Of a stretch of 64,000 nt of DNA, positions 33,298-42,099 are shown piece by piece (position 1 is the first letter of the stretch; every line of letters begins with the position of its first letter). Origin of the DNA: Geothermovivens sp964644845. GTDB lineage: Bacteria > Zhuqueibacterota > Zhuqueibacteria > Oleimicrobiales > Geothermoviventaceae. The translations under genes were made by a program, and so were the position numbers. The stretch covers positions 62,001 to 126,000 of the forward strand of contig CAZXXS010000097.1 in the NCBI GenBank assembly GCA_964644845.1. The letters are read 5' to 3'. The notes beneath the pieces are model-generated. The model made no database searches. It saw only the letters and a list, made by a program, of their open reading frames with translations, and had not been told where the DNA came from.

Positions 33298-34245
33298 ATG
33301 CCGAAACCAACAGGTCTCAAGCCAGGCGACACAATTGGGATTGTGGCGCCCGGGAGCCCCATGTCGCCCGAGCGTCTGGAGAGGGGGGTAGACTACCTTG
33401 AGAAGCGGGGGTACAGGGTTGTCCTCGGCAGACATGTGCGGAAACAGCGGGGTTACCTGGCAGGCGACGACGTGGACAGGGCGTTTGATCTGGAGCAGAT
33501 GTTCCGCGATCCGGACGTCCGCGCGATTTTTTGCGCCAGGGGCGGCTACGGCACTCAGCGTCTGCTGGATTTGATCGATTACGAGGTTGTGGCAGCGAAT
33601 CCCAAAATCTTTGTCGGTTACAGCGACATCACAGCGTTGCAACTCGCTTTCTGGGGGAGAGCAGGTCTGGTTAGCTACTCGGGTCCGATGCCCGCTGTGG
33701 AAATGGGTTCGGGCATTGACCCGTTTACTGAGCTGGTCTTCTGGCAGACACTGGAGGGCGGCGGGCTTTCGGGGGCGCTACCTCTGCCTGAAGGACATGA
33801 GGTGCAGGTGTTGAGGTCCGGCAAGGGTCGGGGCCCGCTGATTGGGGGCTGTCTGTCGCTGGTCGCCACACTGCTTGGCACGCCGTACGCGCCGGACTTC
33901 ACCGGCGCGGTGCTCTTCTTGGAGGACGTCGGCGAGGAACCTTACAGGCTGGACCGCTACCTGGCCCAGCTCCGCCTCGCCGGAGTCTTCGACCGCGTGG
34001 ACGGGGTCGTTCTTGGTCAGTTTTTGGACGCGGAGCCCCGTGGAGATTCGCCCAGTCTTTCTGTGCAGGAGGTGCTACGCGACTACTTTGAACGCCTGCA
34101 CGTACCGGTTCTGGCGAATTTCCCCTACGGGCACGGAGCCGTGAAAGTGACCATGCCCGTGGGAATTCAAGTGGAGCTCGACACGGAGAAGCGGGAAGTC
34201 CGGCTTTTGGAGCCGACAGTGCGACCCGCCGCATCTGAAGTTTGA
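33298..34245 (+). CDS. LD-carboxypeptidase (peptidase S66, LdcA-like)
   Basis: This 315-residue serine peptidase removes the terminal D-Ala from murein tetrapeptides during peptidoglycan recycling. It has the N-terminal GDTIGIVAPGSPM, the nucleophile in GYSDIT (Ser109), the Glu region FLEDVGEEPYRLDR (about 205-218) and the His in FPYGHGAVK (about 277). No signal peptide is seen, as expected for a cytoplasmic enzyme. The ATG at 33298 follows AGGGAGAGG. Terminators lie on both sides, so it is monocistronic. Confidence 0.92.
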   Translation: MPKPTGLKPGDTIGIVAPGSPMSPERLERGVDYLEKRGYRVVLGRHVRKQRGYLAGDDVDRAFDLEQMFRDPDVRAIFCARGGYGTQRLLDLIDYEVVAANPKIFVGYSDITALQLAFWGRAGLVSYSGPMPAVEMGSGIDPFTELVFWQTLEGGGLSGALPLPEGHEVQVLRSGKGRGPLIGGCLSLVATLLGTPYAPDFTGAVLFLEDVGEEPYRLDRYLAQLRLAGVFDRVDGVVLGQFLDAEPRGDSPSLSVQEVLRDYFERLHVPVLANFPYGHGAVKVTMPVGIQVELDTEKREVRLLEPTVRPAASEV

Positions 34246-34256
34246 CGTCATTCCCC

Positions 34257-34293
34257 GAAGAAGGCTCCGCCAACCGGGGCCTTCTTCGATTTT
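34257..34293 (+). terminator. Rho-independent terminator after the LD-carboxypeptidase gene
   Basis: GAAGAAGGC (34257-34265) and GCCTTCTTC (34279-34287) form a 9-bp stem, followed by GATTTTG. It lies 11 bp after the stop codon. Confidence 0.82.
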
Positions 34294-34507
34294 GGGTTTC
34301 TTGCTGTTTCAGGAACTGTGCCTTTCGGTCTTCGGCTGTGCTCAAGGCGCAGGCGGGCGGAGTCACTGCTTGGGAAGCAGAGCCAACGTAACTGGGGAGC
34401 CGAACGAAGAAGGCAGGCCGAACGTGAGCGTACGGCGATGTTCGCCGTCTGTTTGCGCCAAACACGGCAATTTCTGGGAGAACGGAGTCGACGCTGAGGA
34501 GGCGGGC

Positions 34508-36781
34508 ATGAGAACGAGCTGGCGTACGCCCTGTGTGGTTGCCATCGTTGTTCTTTTTGCAGTCGCTGCTTTGGCCGAATCATCGCCGGACCGCAGCTCG
34601 AAGATGTCGCTTCAAGCGAAGGCCGATCTTTTCTACCAGAACCTGCTGGACAGGCATTTGATCGACGGTTTATTCACGAGCCACGTGGAGCTGCTTCCGG
34701 GCGGCGAGGTGGACCACACGACCACCGGCATTTGCGACGTGGCTCATGCAGCCTGCTGGACGGGGCGCTACCTGGCTGGCGTGGGCTACTGGTACGCTGT
34801 CACCAAGGATTCCTCTGTGCAACAGCACGGCCAGCTGATCCTGGACGCACTGGCCCGGTTGCACCACATGACCGGTGTGCCCGGTTTGCTGGCGCGCGGC
34901 TACGTCAAGGGGCACGGGCCCTCTTACGAAGAGCGATTTCACGAAGCGCACCAGGATGAGTGGCACCAGGGTGTGAGGCCCTACCAGGACTACCGTTGGC
35001 GCGGCGACGTGAGCGTGGACAACTACAACGGGGTGTTGTTTGGCTACGCAGTGTACTACGACCTCGCCGCTTCGGAGCAGCAGCGGAGGCAGATTCGAGA
35101 GGAAGTGCGAGCGTTGCTCACGCACATCGTGGAGCATGGCATGCGGATTGTTGACGTCGACAGTCAGGTGACTGAGTGGGGACGCTGGCTGCACGATCCC
35201 TCTCATTTTGGCAAGCTCCCCCGGGGGCGAATGCGCCAGTTTTCGGCTGTACTTGCTTTGGCCGCACTGAAGGTCGGCGAACACATCACGGGCGAGCCCA
35301 GATTTGCGCGGAAGTACAGGGAGCTGGTCCGTCAGTACAAGATCCGCGACGTAGAGAACCTCCCCGAAATTGCGTACAACCCGGGCATCAGTGCCTCCGA
35401 TGCCTGCATGTACCTGGAGTCGCTGTACAACCTTTGCCGCCTGGAACAAGACAAAGAGCTGGTGAAGAATTACACGCTGTTACTCAGAAATCTCTACCGG
35501 TTCTTCCAGGGGCATGGGAACACCTTTTTCGATTTTGTGTACGCTGCCGCGGTGGGGGATACCAGTCAGATCGCTGATGGATTGCAGACCCTTCGCCTTT
35601 TTCCGACGGACCGGGTAGTCAAACCGGTGATGCTGAGCCTGGATCCACAGTGGGCCCGCTACAAAGGCGGAGTGTTGCCCATCAACGTGAGACCACTCGA
35701 CAACGAGTACGAGTGGAAAAACGATGGCAAACAGCTGGATGGCTGGCTTGCTGAGCGGATTGTCTCGCTGGATTTGGCCCCGGAAGACCCCGTGGTTCGC
35801 TTGGTTGTGTCGGACCAGGGGCAGATTTACCGCTCTCTGGATGGCGGGCTACACTGGGAAAATGTGTCCAACGGGCTGAACGGCGCTTCGGTTCGGCGGG
35901 CCGTTTTTTCCGGCCGGAGATTGCGGATCGTGTACGCAGCATCGGACCGAGGTGTGTACCGCAGTCTGGATGGAGGGTTGACGTGGGAACTGAAGAACCT
36001 CGGTTTGCGCTCAAGGGATGTTCAAACGATTTTCAGGCTGCTGTCGGATCCCGAAGTGCTTGTGGCCGTGACGAACGAAGGCGTGTACGAATCTCTGGAT
36101 CGAGCCGAGCAGTGGGTGGACATTTCAGCCGGCCTGACGTCGAGAGAAAACCTGAAAGTGACTCCGCTAAACGCCCCTGTACCCACGCTTCTGGCTGTTT
36201 CCCGAAATGTGGTGTTCCTTCGGTCGGGTGACGGTGCCTGGCAGCAGGTGGCAGAGCTCGAACCGCGTTTCCTGCGCGTGACTTCTCTGGCTTACGACCC
36301 CCACCGCGCCTACACCGTGTACGCAGCCACAAACGAGTTCGGCGTGCTCAAAAGCGAGGACGGCGGCAGAACGTGGCAGACGTTACACTGGCGGTACGTT
36401 TTCGACCAGCCTGTTCTTTCGGTCGCTGTGGCTTACCACCGGCCCAACACACTGTACGCAGCTCGAAAGGACGGCGTTTGGGTCACTTACGACGGTGGGA
36501 AACACTGGACAAAAACCACGGACGGGCTGGACATTCCCTCTGCGGATGCTGTGTTCACAAGCCCGCTGGAACCACTTGTGTGGGCCAGCACTCCGGCTGG
36601 ACTGTACGCAAGTGCCAGGCCGGAGCTCGGCTGGCGTTTCGCCAATTTGCGGGTGATTGAGCGACACAGCCCCAATCGATTTGAAGTTGGAGGGGTCGAC
36701 TACCTAATGGCTTACTGGATGGGGCGCTACTACGGTTTCATCAGCCCGGAGGAGGCCGCCCGGTCTCCCCTTGGGCAGTAG
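34508..36781 (+). CDS. Secreted alpha/alpha-toroid protein with inserted BNR-type propeller
   Basis: This 757-residue protein has a signal peptide (about 1-26). The toroid occupies about 35-410. A propeller of BNR/sortilin-like blades (IYRSLDGGLHWENV, VYRSLDGGLTWEL, LKSEDGGRTWQTL, WVTYDGGKHWTKT) fills about 417-705. The last toroid segment, YLMAYWMGRYYGFI, then returns near 732-745. The toroid is homologous to that of the protein at 555-2780. Here the propeller sits just before the final segment, as if inserted. The ATG at 34508 has GAGGAGG upstream and gives a clean signal peptide; an open frame further upstream lacks coding character. A role in binding or processing a surface glycan is plausible but unproven. 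Confidence 0.78.
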   Translation: MRTSWRTPCVVAIVVLFAVAALAESSPDRSSKMSLQAKADLFYQNLLDRHLIDGLFTSHVELLPGGEVDHTTTGICDVAHAACWTGRYLAGVGYWYAVTKDSSVQQHGQLILDALARLHHMTGVPGLLARGYVKGHGPSYEERFHEAHQDEWHQGVRPYQDYRWRGDVSVDNYNGVLFGYAVYYDLAASEQQRRQIREEVRALLTHIVEHGMRIVDVDSQVTEWGRWLHDPSHFGKLPRGRMRQFSAVLALAALKVGEHITGEPRFARKYRELVRQYKIRDVENLPEIAYNPGISASDACMYLESLYNLCRLEQDKELVKNYTLLLRNLYRFFQGHGNTFFDFVYAAAVGDTSQIADGLQTLRLFPTDRVVKPVMLSLDPQWARYKGGVLPINVRPLDNEYEWKNDGKQLDGWLAERIVSLDLAPEDPVVRLVVSDQGQIYRSLDGGLHWENVSNGLNGASVRRAVFSGRRLRIVYAASDRGVYRSLDGGLTWELKNLGLRSRDVQTIFRLLSDPEVLVAVTNEGVYESLDRAEQWVDISAGLTSRENLKVTPLNAPVPTLLAVSRNVVFLRSGDGAWQQVAELEPRFLRVTSLAYDPHRAYTVYAATNEFGVLKSEDGGRTWQTLHWRYVFDQPVLSVAVAYHRPNTLYAARKDGVWVTYDGGKHWTKTTDGLDIPSADAVFTSPLEPLVWASTPAGLYASARPELGWRFANLRVIERHSPNRFEVGGVDYLMAYWMGRYYGFISPEEAARSPLGQ

Positions 36782-37123
36782 GCAAATGGCGTTTGCTCGA
36801 ACTGCCGGGCTCTGGTTTGTACCCGCAAGAACCCGCCCGGAGAATGGGGGAACCCAGGACCGTCGTTCCTCACAGTTGGGGGCGGAGCTCGAGCTCGTGC
36901 TTGCGAGCACACGGAGCGCCGTGGTCGGGTCCCCGCACGGACGTTCGGATTCGGAACGCTGACGTTGCCGCGTGCGGTGCGTAGGTCCGGACCAGTGGCA
37001 AGGCTCGAAGGAGGAGGCGGGTTCACGCTGAGTGCCGTTTTTCGGCCGGAAAAGAAAACGCCAGGACGCCACCTGCGTGGCATGCCTGGCGCTCGAGCCC
37101 GCAAAAGAAGTTGGAGGATCAGC
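36782..37123. other. Convergent intergenic region
   Basis: The 342 bp between convergent genes hold the minus-strand terminator at 37048-37091. No terminator is obvious for the plus-strand gene. No coding sequence is recognised. Confidence 0.5.
37048..37091 (-). terminator. Rho-independent terminator after the ExbD-like lipoprotein gene
   Basis: Reading the minus strand from 37091, CGCCAGG...CCTGGCG frames an inner stem GCCAC/GTGGC. It is followed by TTTTCTTTT (37058-37050). It lies 33 bp after the stop. Confidence 0.88.
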
Positions 37124-37450
37124 TCACGAAGCTGGGCTCTTGTTCGTGATTTTCTCCACGCCCAGTTGACGCAGAATCGCGTGGACCGAGTCGATGGTGC
37201 CCATCGGCACGTTTGCCGCCGGTTGCAACGTGACGACCGCCGTGCTGTCGCAACCCTTGGCTTTCAGAACAACGGCCAGGCTGTCGAGTGGCACCGTGTG
37301 GCCTTCCACGGAGACGGTGCTGTCGTTGAGGACGGTCACCGTGAAAGTCTTGGTGGCCGCCGGTGCCTGCTGGGTTTCTTGCTTCTGACTGCAAGAAACC
37401 ATGACCACAAGCCCAAGAATCAGCGCGAGGCTCAGTCCTTTCCCTCTCAT
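37124..37450 (-). CDS. Lipoprotein with a stand-alone ExbD/TolR-like periplasmic domain
   Basis: This 108-residue protein has a lipoprotein signal ending VVMVSC, with Cys20 as the lipidation site. The mature part reads VSVEGHTVPLDSLAVVLKAK, then VTLQPAANVPMGTIDSVHAI and LGVEKI. That is the strand-helix pattern of the ExbD/TolR periplasmic domain (g..v.l..L...l..; v.l.ad..v....v..v.d.l...G...i). The membrane helix and catalytic Asp of ExbD are missing. It has its own ribosome site (AAGGAGGG) and terminator. The function is unknown; it could be a periplasmic partner of a TonB/Tol system. Confidence 0.68.
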   Translation of the reverse strand: MRGKGLSLALILGLVVMVSCSQKQETQQAPAATKTFTVTVLNDSTVSVEGHTVPLDSLAVVLKAKGCDSTAVVTLQPAANVPMGTIDSVHAILRQLGVEKITNKSPAS

Positions 37451-37959
37451 CGCTGCCCTCCTTCGCTTCTAACCCGTTCCCCATTGAACCGGGATGGCTA
37501 CCCACGTGGACCGTCGGATCGGTTTGGGCCAGTCCCGAGCTCGTTCTGAACTTCTCCTCCAAGATCCGATCTCGGAGATGGACGCGCTGAAGCCCGCTCC
37601 CCGGAGCCAGTCCGCACAACACCGGCAAGAAACGTAAAAGACGCGGCTGCTTCACGGTTTCGACTGAGTTTACCACGTGCGGTGTGTAGGCAGACAGGTT
37701 CCCTCGCCTGCTTTTTGATTTTGGCATGCGGCTGCCGCTGACCCGGGGAATGGCCCGAAAAAACGGGGTTTCCCCATCGAATCGGGTTGGCACGTGCGTA
37801 AGCTGCTGTACCACCACGTTTTACACGCGCTAATCCGCACTGGGGTTCAACGATTTTTCCGGGGTGGGTTTTGCGAACGGACAGGACCTCCTCTGACCGT
37901 TGCGAGGACTTACTCTGGGTCGCGTCAGGCCCCCGGATTCCGACGGCGAGTGATGCCGC
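37451..37959. other. Intergenic region upstream of the ExbD-like lipoprotein gene
   Basis: The 509 bp between two minus-strand genes contain no convincing gene, tRNA or terminator. A minus-strand frame extends across it but has no family features. No clear promoter was found for the lipoprotein gene. Confidence 0.4.
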
Positions 37960-39252
37960 TCACCGGTACAGCAGCACCTTTTGCCGAAGCTTGAGGAAAT
38001 TGGCGACGCCTTCCCGCTGAAGCTGCAACAAGGAGTCGAGCGGAGCACCTCGCTGGAACGCGCGGGTGATTTCCGCGCGGCCCGACATCAGGTTCATGCC
38101 GCGCTCGCGGATTTTCAAGCTGTCCGGGTAGAGTCGGCGCAAGGTCGCAATGAGACGCAGCCCGAATTCGGCGGATCGAAACGTGTGTCCGTCAGAGACG
38201 TCGAACCAAAGACCGCGGCACATGCGGCCTTCGTACTTGGGATTCATGGCCATCCCAGGGAGGTCCACGGGTGTGAACGTGGTAGGGCGGAAGTGCAAGC
38301 CGGGAACGGGCTCAGCCGAGAGTTGCTGGATGAGCTGCTCCGGATCAATCCAGGGTGCCCCCACGTTCTCAAACGGGTGGTGAGTGCCACGGCCTTCGGA
38401 AACATTTGTGGCCTCGAGAAGACCCATCCCGGGGTAAAGGAGTGCCGTCTCGGGACGTGGCATGTTGGGCGAGGGGGGAATCCACTTGAGACCCGTCTCG
38501 TTGTAAAGCATTGAGCGTTTCCAGCCCCTTAGCGGAACCACGTGCAATTCTGCGCGCACGCTGTTCTTCAGCCATCCCTGGTTGTTGAAAAGTTGGGCCA
38601 GCTCGCCCACGGTCATCCCGTGTCGAAGAGGGATGGGGTGGATGCCCACGAACGAACGGAAACGCGGGTCCAGCATGGGGCCCTCGACCAAACTGCCACT
38701 GATCGGGTTGGGCCTGTCCAGAACGACAAATGGGATGCCGTTCTCAGCTGCTGCTTCCATGGCCAGCGACATGGTGCTGATGAAGGTGTAGAACCGCGCG
38801 CCCACGTCCTGGATGTCGAAAATCAAAACGTCGAGACCTTTCAGCATCTCGGGCGTGGGTTTCTTCGTCTTGCCGTACAAACTGAAAATCGGTACCCCGG
38901 TCTTTACGTCCTTGCCGTTCGCGACGGATGCGCCCGCTTCGGCCTGACCCCGGATGCCATGTTCGGGACCAAACAGTGCACCGAGGGTCACCTCCGGGTC
39001 GTCGGCCAACAAGTCAGCGATGTGGTGCCCCCGGGAATCGACGCCTGTTTGGTTTGTGATCAAACCGACGGTTTTCCCGGCGACCAGCTGCCGGTACTCG
39101 GTGAGAAGCCTGTCTGCACCCACCTGCACGTGGGATGAGTCGGGCGTGCGGCAGCCGGACACAATCAAAAACAGACTCAAAACGACAAAAAGGCCCAGAG
39201 CAAGCTTGCCCTGGACCCGACTTTGCTTTTTCCTCACCTCTGGTGCCCTCAT
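37960..39252 (-). CDS. namZ: Exo-beta-N-acetylmuramidase (NamZ, DUF1343) lipoprotein
   Basis: This 430-residue protein has a lipobox LFLIVSGC (Cys34). The NamZ/DUF1343 signatures are GLITNQTGVDSRGHH, FGPEHGIRGQAEAG, FDIQDVGARFYTFISTM, LDRPNPISG and SEGRGTHHPFE. NamZ enzymes remove N-acetylmuramic acid from the non-reducing end of peptidoglycan fragments. The start overlaps the lytic transglycosylase stop as ATGA, so the two are translated together. The predicted location is the outer membrane, facing the periplasm. Confidence 0.9.
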   Translation of the reverse strand: MRAPEVRKKQSRVQGKLALGLFVVLSLFLIVSGCRTPDSSHVQVGADRLLTEYRQLVAGKTVGLITNQTGVDSRGHHIADLLADDPEVTLGALFGPEHGIRGQAEAGASVANGKDVKTGVPIFSLYGKTKKPTPEMLKGLDVLIFDIQDVGARFYTFISTMSLAMEAAAENGIPFVVLDRPNPISGSLVEGPMLDPRFRSFVGIHPIPLRHGMTVGELAQLFNNQGWLKNSVRAELHVVPLRGWKRSMLYNETGLKWIPPSPNMPRPETALLYPGMGLLEATNVSEGRGTHHPFENVGAPWIDPEQLIQQLSAEPVPGLHFRPTTFTPVDLPGMAMNPKYEGRMCRGLWFDVSDGHTFRSAEFGLRLIATLRRLYPDSLKIRERGMNLMSGRAEITRAFQRGAPLDSLLQLQREGVANFLKLRQKVLLYR

Positions 39253-41291
39253 GATTCCGACGGTTCTGGACGGTTGGTGTCAATGGGTTCGACCACCGGA
39301 ACAAGAATCTGGTCGTTGGTGTGAAGGTCCGCCAGGTTTTTATCCGGATTGTACTTGCGAAGCAGCCAGTACGGGACATCGTAGACCCGGTTGCAAAGGT
39401 ACCAGATGTTCTGACCTCGCCGCACGATGTGCGTTTGAACGGAAGTGACGCGGTAGGTGGAAAAGAAGTCCTCTTCGATGCTCCGCAAGTACTCCACCCG
39501 CTGGCGGTGGAATTCCTCTGGCGTTACGTTACGGAATGTCAACCGGATTTTCTGCCCAACCCGGATGTCTTGCCCGTAAGCAAGCCCGTTCAAGCGCCTG
39601 AGTTCCTGAGCCGGCACTTTGAGCCACTCGGCGTAGTGACCCAGGGTTTCTTCGGGTTGAACCTCCACCCAGCCGGACTTCGGTACCTCCACGAACTCCG
39701 CCAGTTCAGGTAGCCCCTCGGGCAACGCCACGCTCGAGGACGTGTCCGGCAGCGGCACCCAGTACATGTCCGGTGAGCCACCGCCGAGAATGGGCTTGTC
39801 CTCCTGTGCAAGCACGATCTGGTTTGCCGAAGACGGTTGTTCCGGTGCTGCAGATTTTAGGGCAGCCTGGCGCTGTTTCGGAGCCTCGGCAAGCTCGGTG
39901 GCTTGCGGTTTTGGCTTCGGCCTGTAGTTGGTTGGCGGTACGTTCAGCAACTGTCCGGAGCGAATTCTGTTTGGGTTGCGGATGTCGTTGTACGCCAGCA
40001 GAGTGCGAAGTGGTACGTGTAGGCGTCTGGCGATCTGACCAAGGGTTTCGCCACGCCGGACACGGTACGTCTTCGGTCGGACCTGCCCCTTGTAGCGTAG
40101 TTTCTCAGGGATTTGGGCGTACAGCGCTTCGGGCTTGTCTGGAAGGTCCACCGGCAAACGCAGCACGTAGCCCTTTGGGATCCGACGGTGTCCCCGCCAC
40201 ACGGGCGAACGCAGGGCCGGGTTCAGCTCGCGGAGCTTCTTCAGGTCAATCCCAAACGCTTTCGCCACTGCCGAGGCCGGGACGTAATCCGGCACCGTGA
40301 ATTCCACGAAGTCGTCCGGTGGCAGGGGCTCCACGTCTGGGAAGAACGTGTCAGAGTGAGTTCGCACGTACAGGGCAGCCAAGAACTCGGCGTAGAAATT
40401 GCGTGAGGCGAATTTGAAATTGCGGCTTCGGTAACGGCGCACGATGGTGTTGAAATCGCGTGTGTGCAGACGCTTGATGGCGCGCTTCATTCCCTGCAGG
40501 CCGTGGTTGTAAGCCGTGATCGCCAGTGGCCAGGTGCCCAGTTCCTCGTAGTTTTTCTTCAGCAGCTGGGCGGCAGCTTCGGTTGCGCGCACCGGGTCGA
40601 AACGTTCGTCCATTTCGTAGTTGATGCGCAGAAAAAGTCGGCCTGTGTAGCGCGTAAATTGCCAGATGCCAGCGGCACCCATGTGGGAGTAGGCGCGGTA
40701 GTTGAAAGACGATTCTACGTGGGGCAAGGCCGTCAACTCTTCTGGCAGACCGTACAATCGGAAGACCTCTTTCATGCGGTCGATGTACCGACCGGACTGC
40801 CGAAGCCCGTAGCGGAAGAAATTGGCGTTGCCCCGCTGAACCCGTACGTGCCTGCTCGCATCGCGGAACTTGTGTTTGTCATTGACGGCTGCCCAGAGTT
40901 CATACACGCGTTTGGCATCCCCACGCAGTTTTTCGGGATGTTTGGCACCACCGGAAGCCAGGTTGCGGAGGATGCGACGGTACTTGCTACGCAACTGCCG
41001 GGCCCAACGCCGTTTGGTGCGCTCGCTGGCGTGCTCTACACCCAATTTCTTACGCAAATCGACGACTTCGTAGATAATGTCGAGCCGTCGGTCGTCGTGT
41101 ACGATCAGACAGTCGCTGTCCCAACGGGTGTACACCTTCACCCAAAATTCCACGTTCTTCTGAATGGCACTGGGAAGGGGGAAGATGTCGTTCCTCGGAA
41201 TGTCCGCCTCGGTGATGGTCAGAGACCTGGCGGAACCTGTCTGAAGGACCAGGGCGACGAGAAGCGCTGAAAGGGTGACCTTTGCTTTCAT
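39249..41291 (-). CDS. mltD: MltD-like membrane-bound lytic murein transglycosylase with LysM repeats
   Basis: This 680-residue protein has a signal peptide (about 1-22) and a GH23 domain (about 155-310). The catalytic Glu193 is in LPHVESSFN, and GAAGIWQF and ITAYNHG follow. Three LysM modules follow: YRVRRGETLGQIARRL, VEVQPEETLGHYAEWL and HIVRRGQNIWYLCNRV. A weaker LysM-like segment (VPASAVAKAFGIDLKKL) comes first. It cleaves glycan strands to anhydro-muropeptides, which NamZ, encoded next, could trim. The ATG at 41291 gives a normal signal peptide; the frame extends upstream without coding character. Confidence 0.9.
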   Translation of the reverse strand: MKAKVTLSALLVALVLQTGSARSLTITEADIPRNDIFPLPSAIQKNVEFWVKVYTRWDSDCLIVHDDRRLDIIYEVVDLRKKLGVEHASERTKRRWARQLRSKYRRILRNLASGGAKHPEKLRGDAKRVYELWAAVNDKHKFRDASRHVRVQRGNANFFRYGLRQSGRYIDRMKEVFRLYGLPEELTALPHVESSFNYRAYSHMGAAGIWQFTRYTGRLFLRINYEMDERFDPVRATEAAAQLLKKNYEELGTWPLAITAYNHGLQGMKRAIKRLHTRDFNTIVRRYRSRNFKFASRNFYAEFLAALYVRTHSDTFFPDVEPLPPDDFVEFTVPDYVPASAVAKAFGIDLKKLRELNPALRSPVWRGHRRIPKGYVLRLPVDLPDKPEALYAQIPEKLRYKGQVRPKTYRVRRGETLGQIARRLHVPLRTLLAYNDIRNPNRIRSGQLLNVPPTNYRPKPKPQATELAEAPKQRQAALKSAAPEQPSSANQIVLAQEDKPILGGGSPDMYWVPLPDTSSSVALPEGLPELAEFVEVPKSGWVEVQPEETLGHYAEWLKVPAQELRRLNGLAYGQDIRVGQKIRLTFRNVTPEEFHRQRVEYLRSIEEDFFSTYRVTSVQTHIVRRGQNIWYLCNRVYDVPYWLLRKYNPDKNLADLHTNDQILVPVVEPIDTNRPEPSES

Positions 41292-41445
41292 CCCGTTCCG
41301 TCCGTTTTCTTCAGTCTGTTCTGATCCGGCTGTTTTGTGCGATTTGAGCCATCTGTTCCTGGCTGGACAGCCTTGGCGTGCCTGGAGGGCTCGGCTCGAG
41401 TCCAGCAAAAATCGCTTTGTGCAAGGAACGCGCCAGGAGCGCGAG

Positions 41446-41943
41446 CTACTCGTCCAGCTCGCTGTCGAGCGCGGGAAAAGGGCCTGGGAGTTCCGGGGGC
41501 GGCTCCTCCGGTTCCTCGTCGAAGAAGTCCACGTTTCGTGGGTCGTTTTGAACGATGCGACCGATGATCTCGATCAGTTCGCCCTTGTCGCGCGCCTGTA
41601 GCTCTTCCATCGTTTCGCCCACATCCAGGAAATCTTCGGCATCAAACACCCAGGAGTACAACAACGCAACGGCGTGTTTGCACATGCCACTCTTCTCGTT
41701 GCAGGTACAAGCCGTGGAGATGTGGTGTTCGTCCACAGTGGCCTCTACGTAGTACTCGCCAAAAGCCTCGCGCACGCGCGCCGAAATCTTGTTTAAGAAG
41801 ACCGAGGCTTTGGTGAGAAAGCCGGTGGTGTAAAACTCCCAGCCTTCACCGCCAGTGGCCTCCTGGTCAATCCGCTTGACCTCTTCAATCGTGAGCGAGG
41901 TCAGCGCCTCTGAGATTGGGTAAATGGTTCTGGTTCGGTGCAT
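41446..41943 (-). CDS. SWIM zinc-finger protein
   Basis: This 165-residue protein carries a SWIM finger, with CTCNEKSGMCKH (about 81-92) fitting CxCxnCxH. Family fingers bind DNA or proteins. The tail is very acidic and proline-rich (DEEPEEPPPELPGPFP). Many SWIM proteins accompany SNF2 helicases, but none is in this window. The ATG at 41943 follows AGAGGTGG; the frame extends 18 codons further upstream. The function is unknown. Confidence 0.75.
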   Translation of the reverse strand: MHRTRTIYPISEALTSLTIEEVKRIDQEATGGEGWEFYTTGFLTKASVFLNKISARVREAFGEYYVEATVDEHHISTACTCNEKSGMCKHAVALLYSWVFDAEDFLDVGETMEELQARDKGELIEIIGRIVQNDPRNVDFFDEEPEEPPPELPGPFPALDSELDE

Positions 41944-42099
41944 CACTGCCACCACCTCTCTAATCGGCTCAGAGATCGAGTTTTTTGATCTCCGCACTCA
42001 AGACAGCCGGGACAGTGTTCCGGCCCATTCGGTTGTTCGAAAGACTACGGGCTCTTCTGGCCTTGCGTTTGTCAGTGCCGGCCGCGCTTGTGCCGTGGA

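Noticed and set aside
37119..37817. 232-codon minus-strand frame over the ExbD-like lipoprotein gene
   Set aside because: It reads the lipoprotein gene in a different frame; the lipobox frame has the ribosome site and fold.
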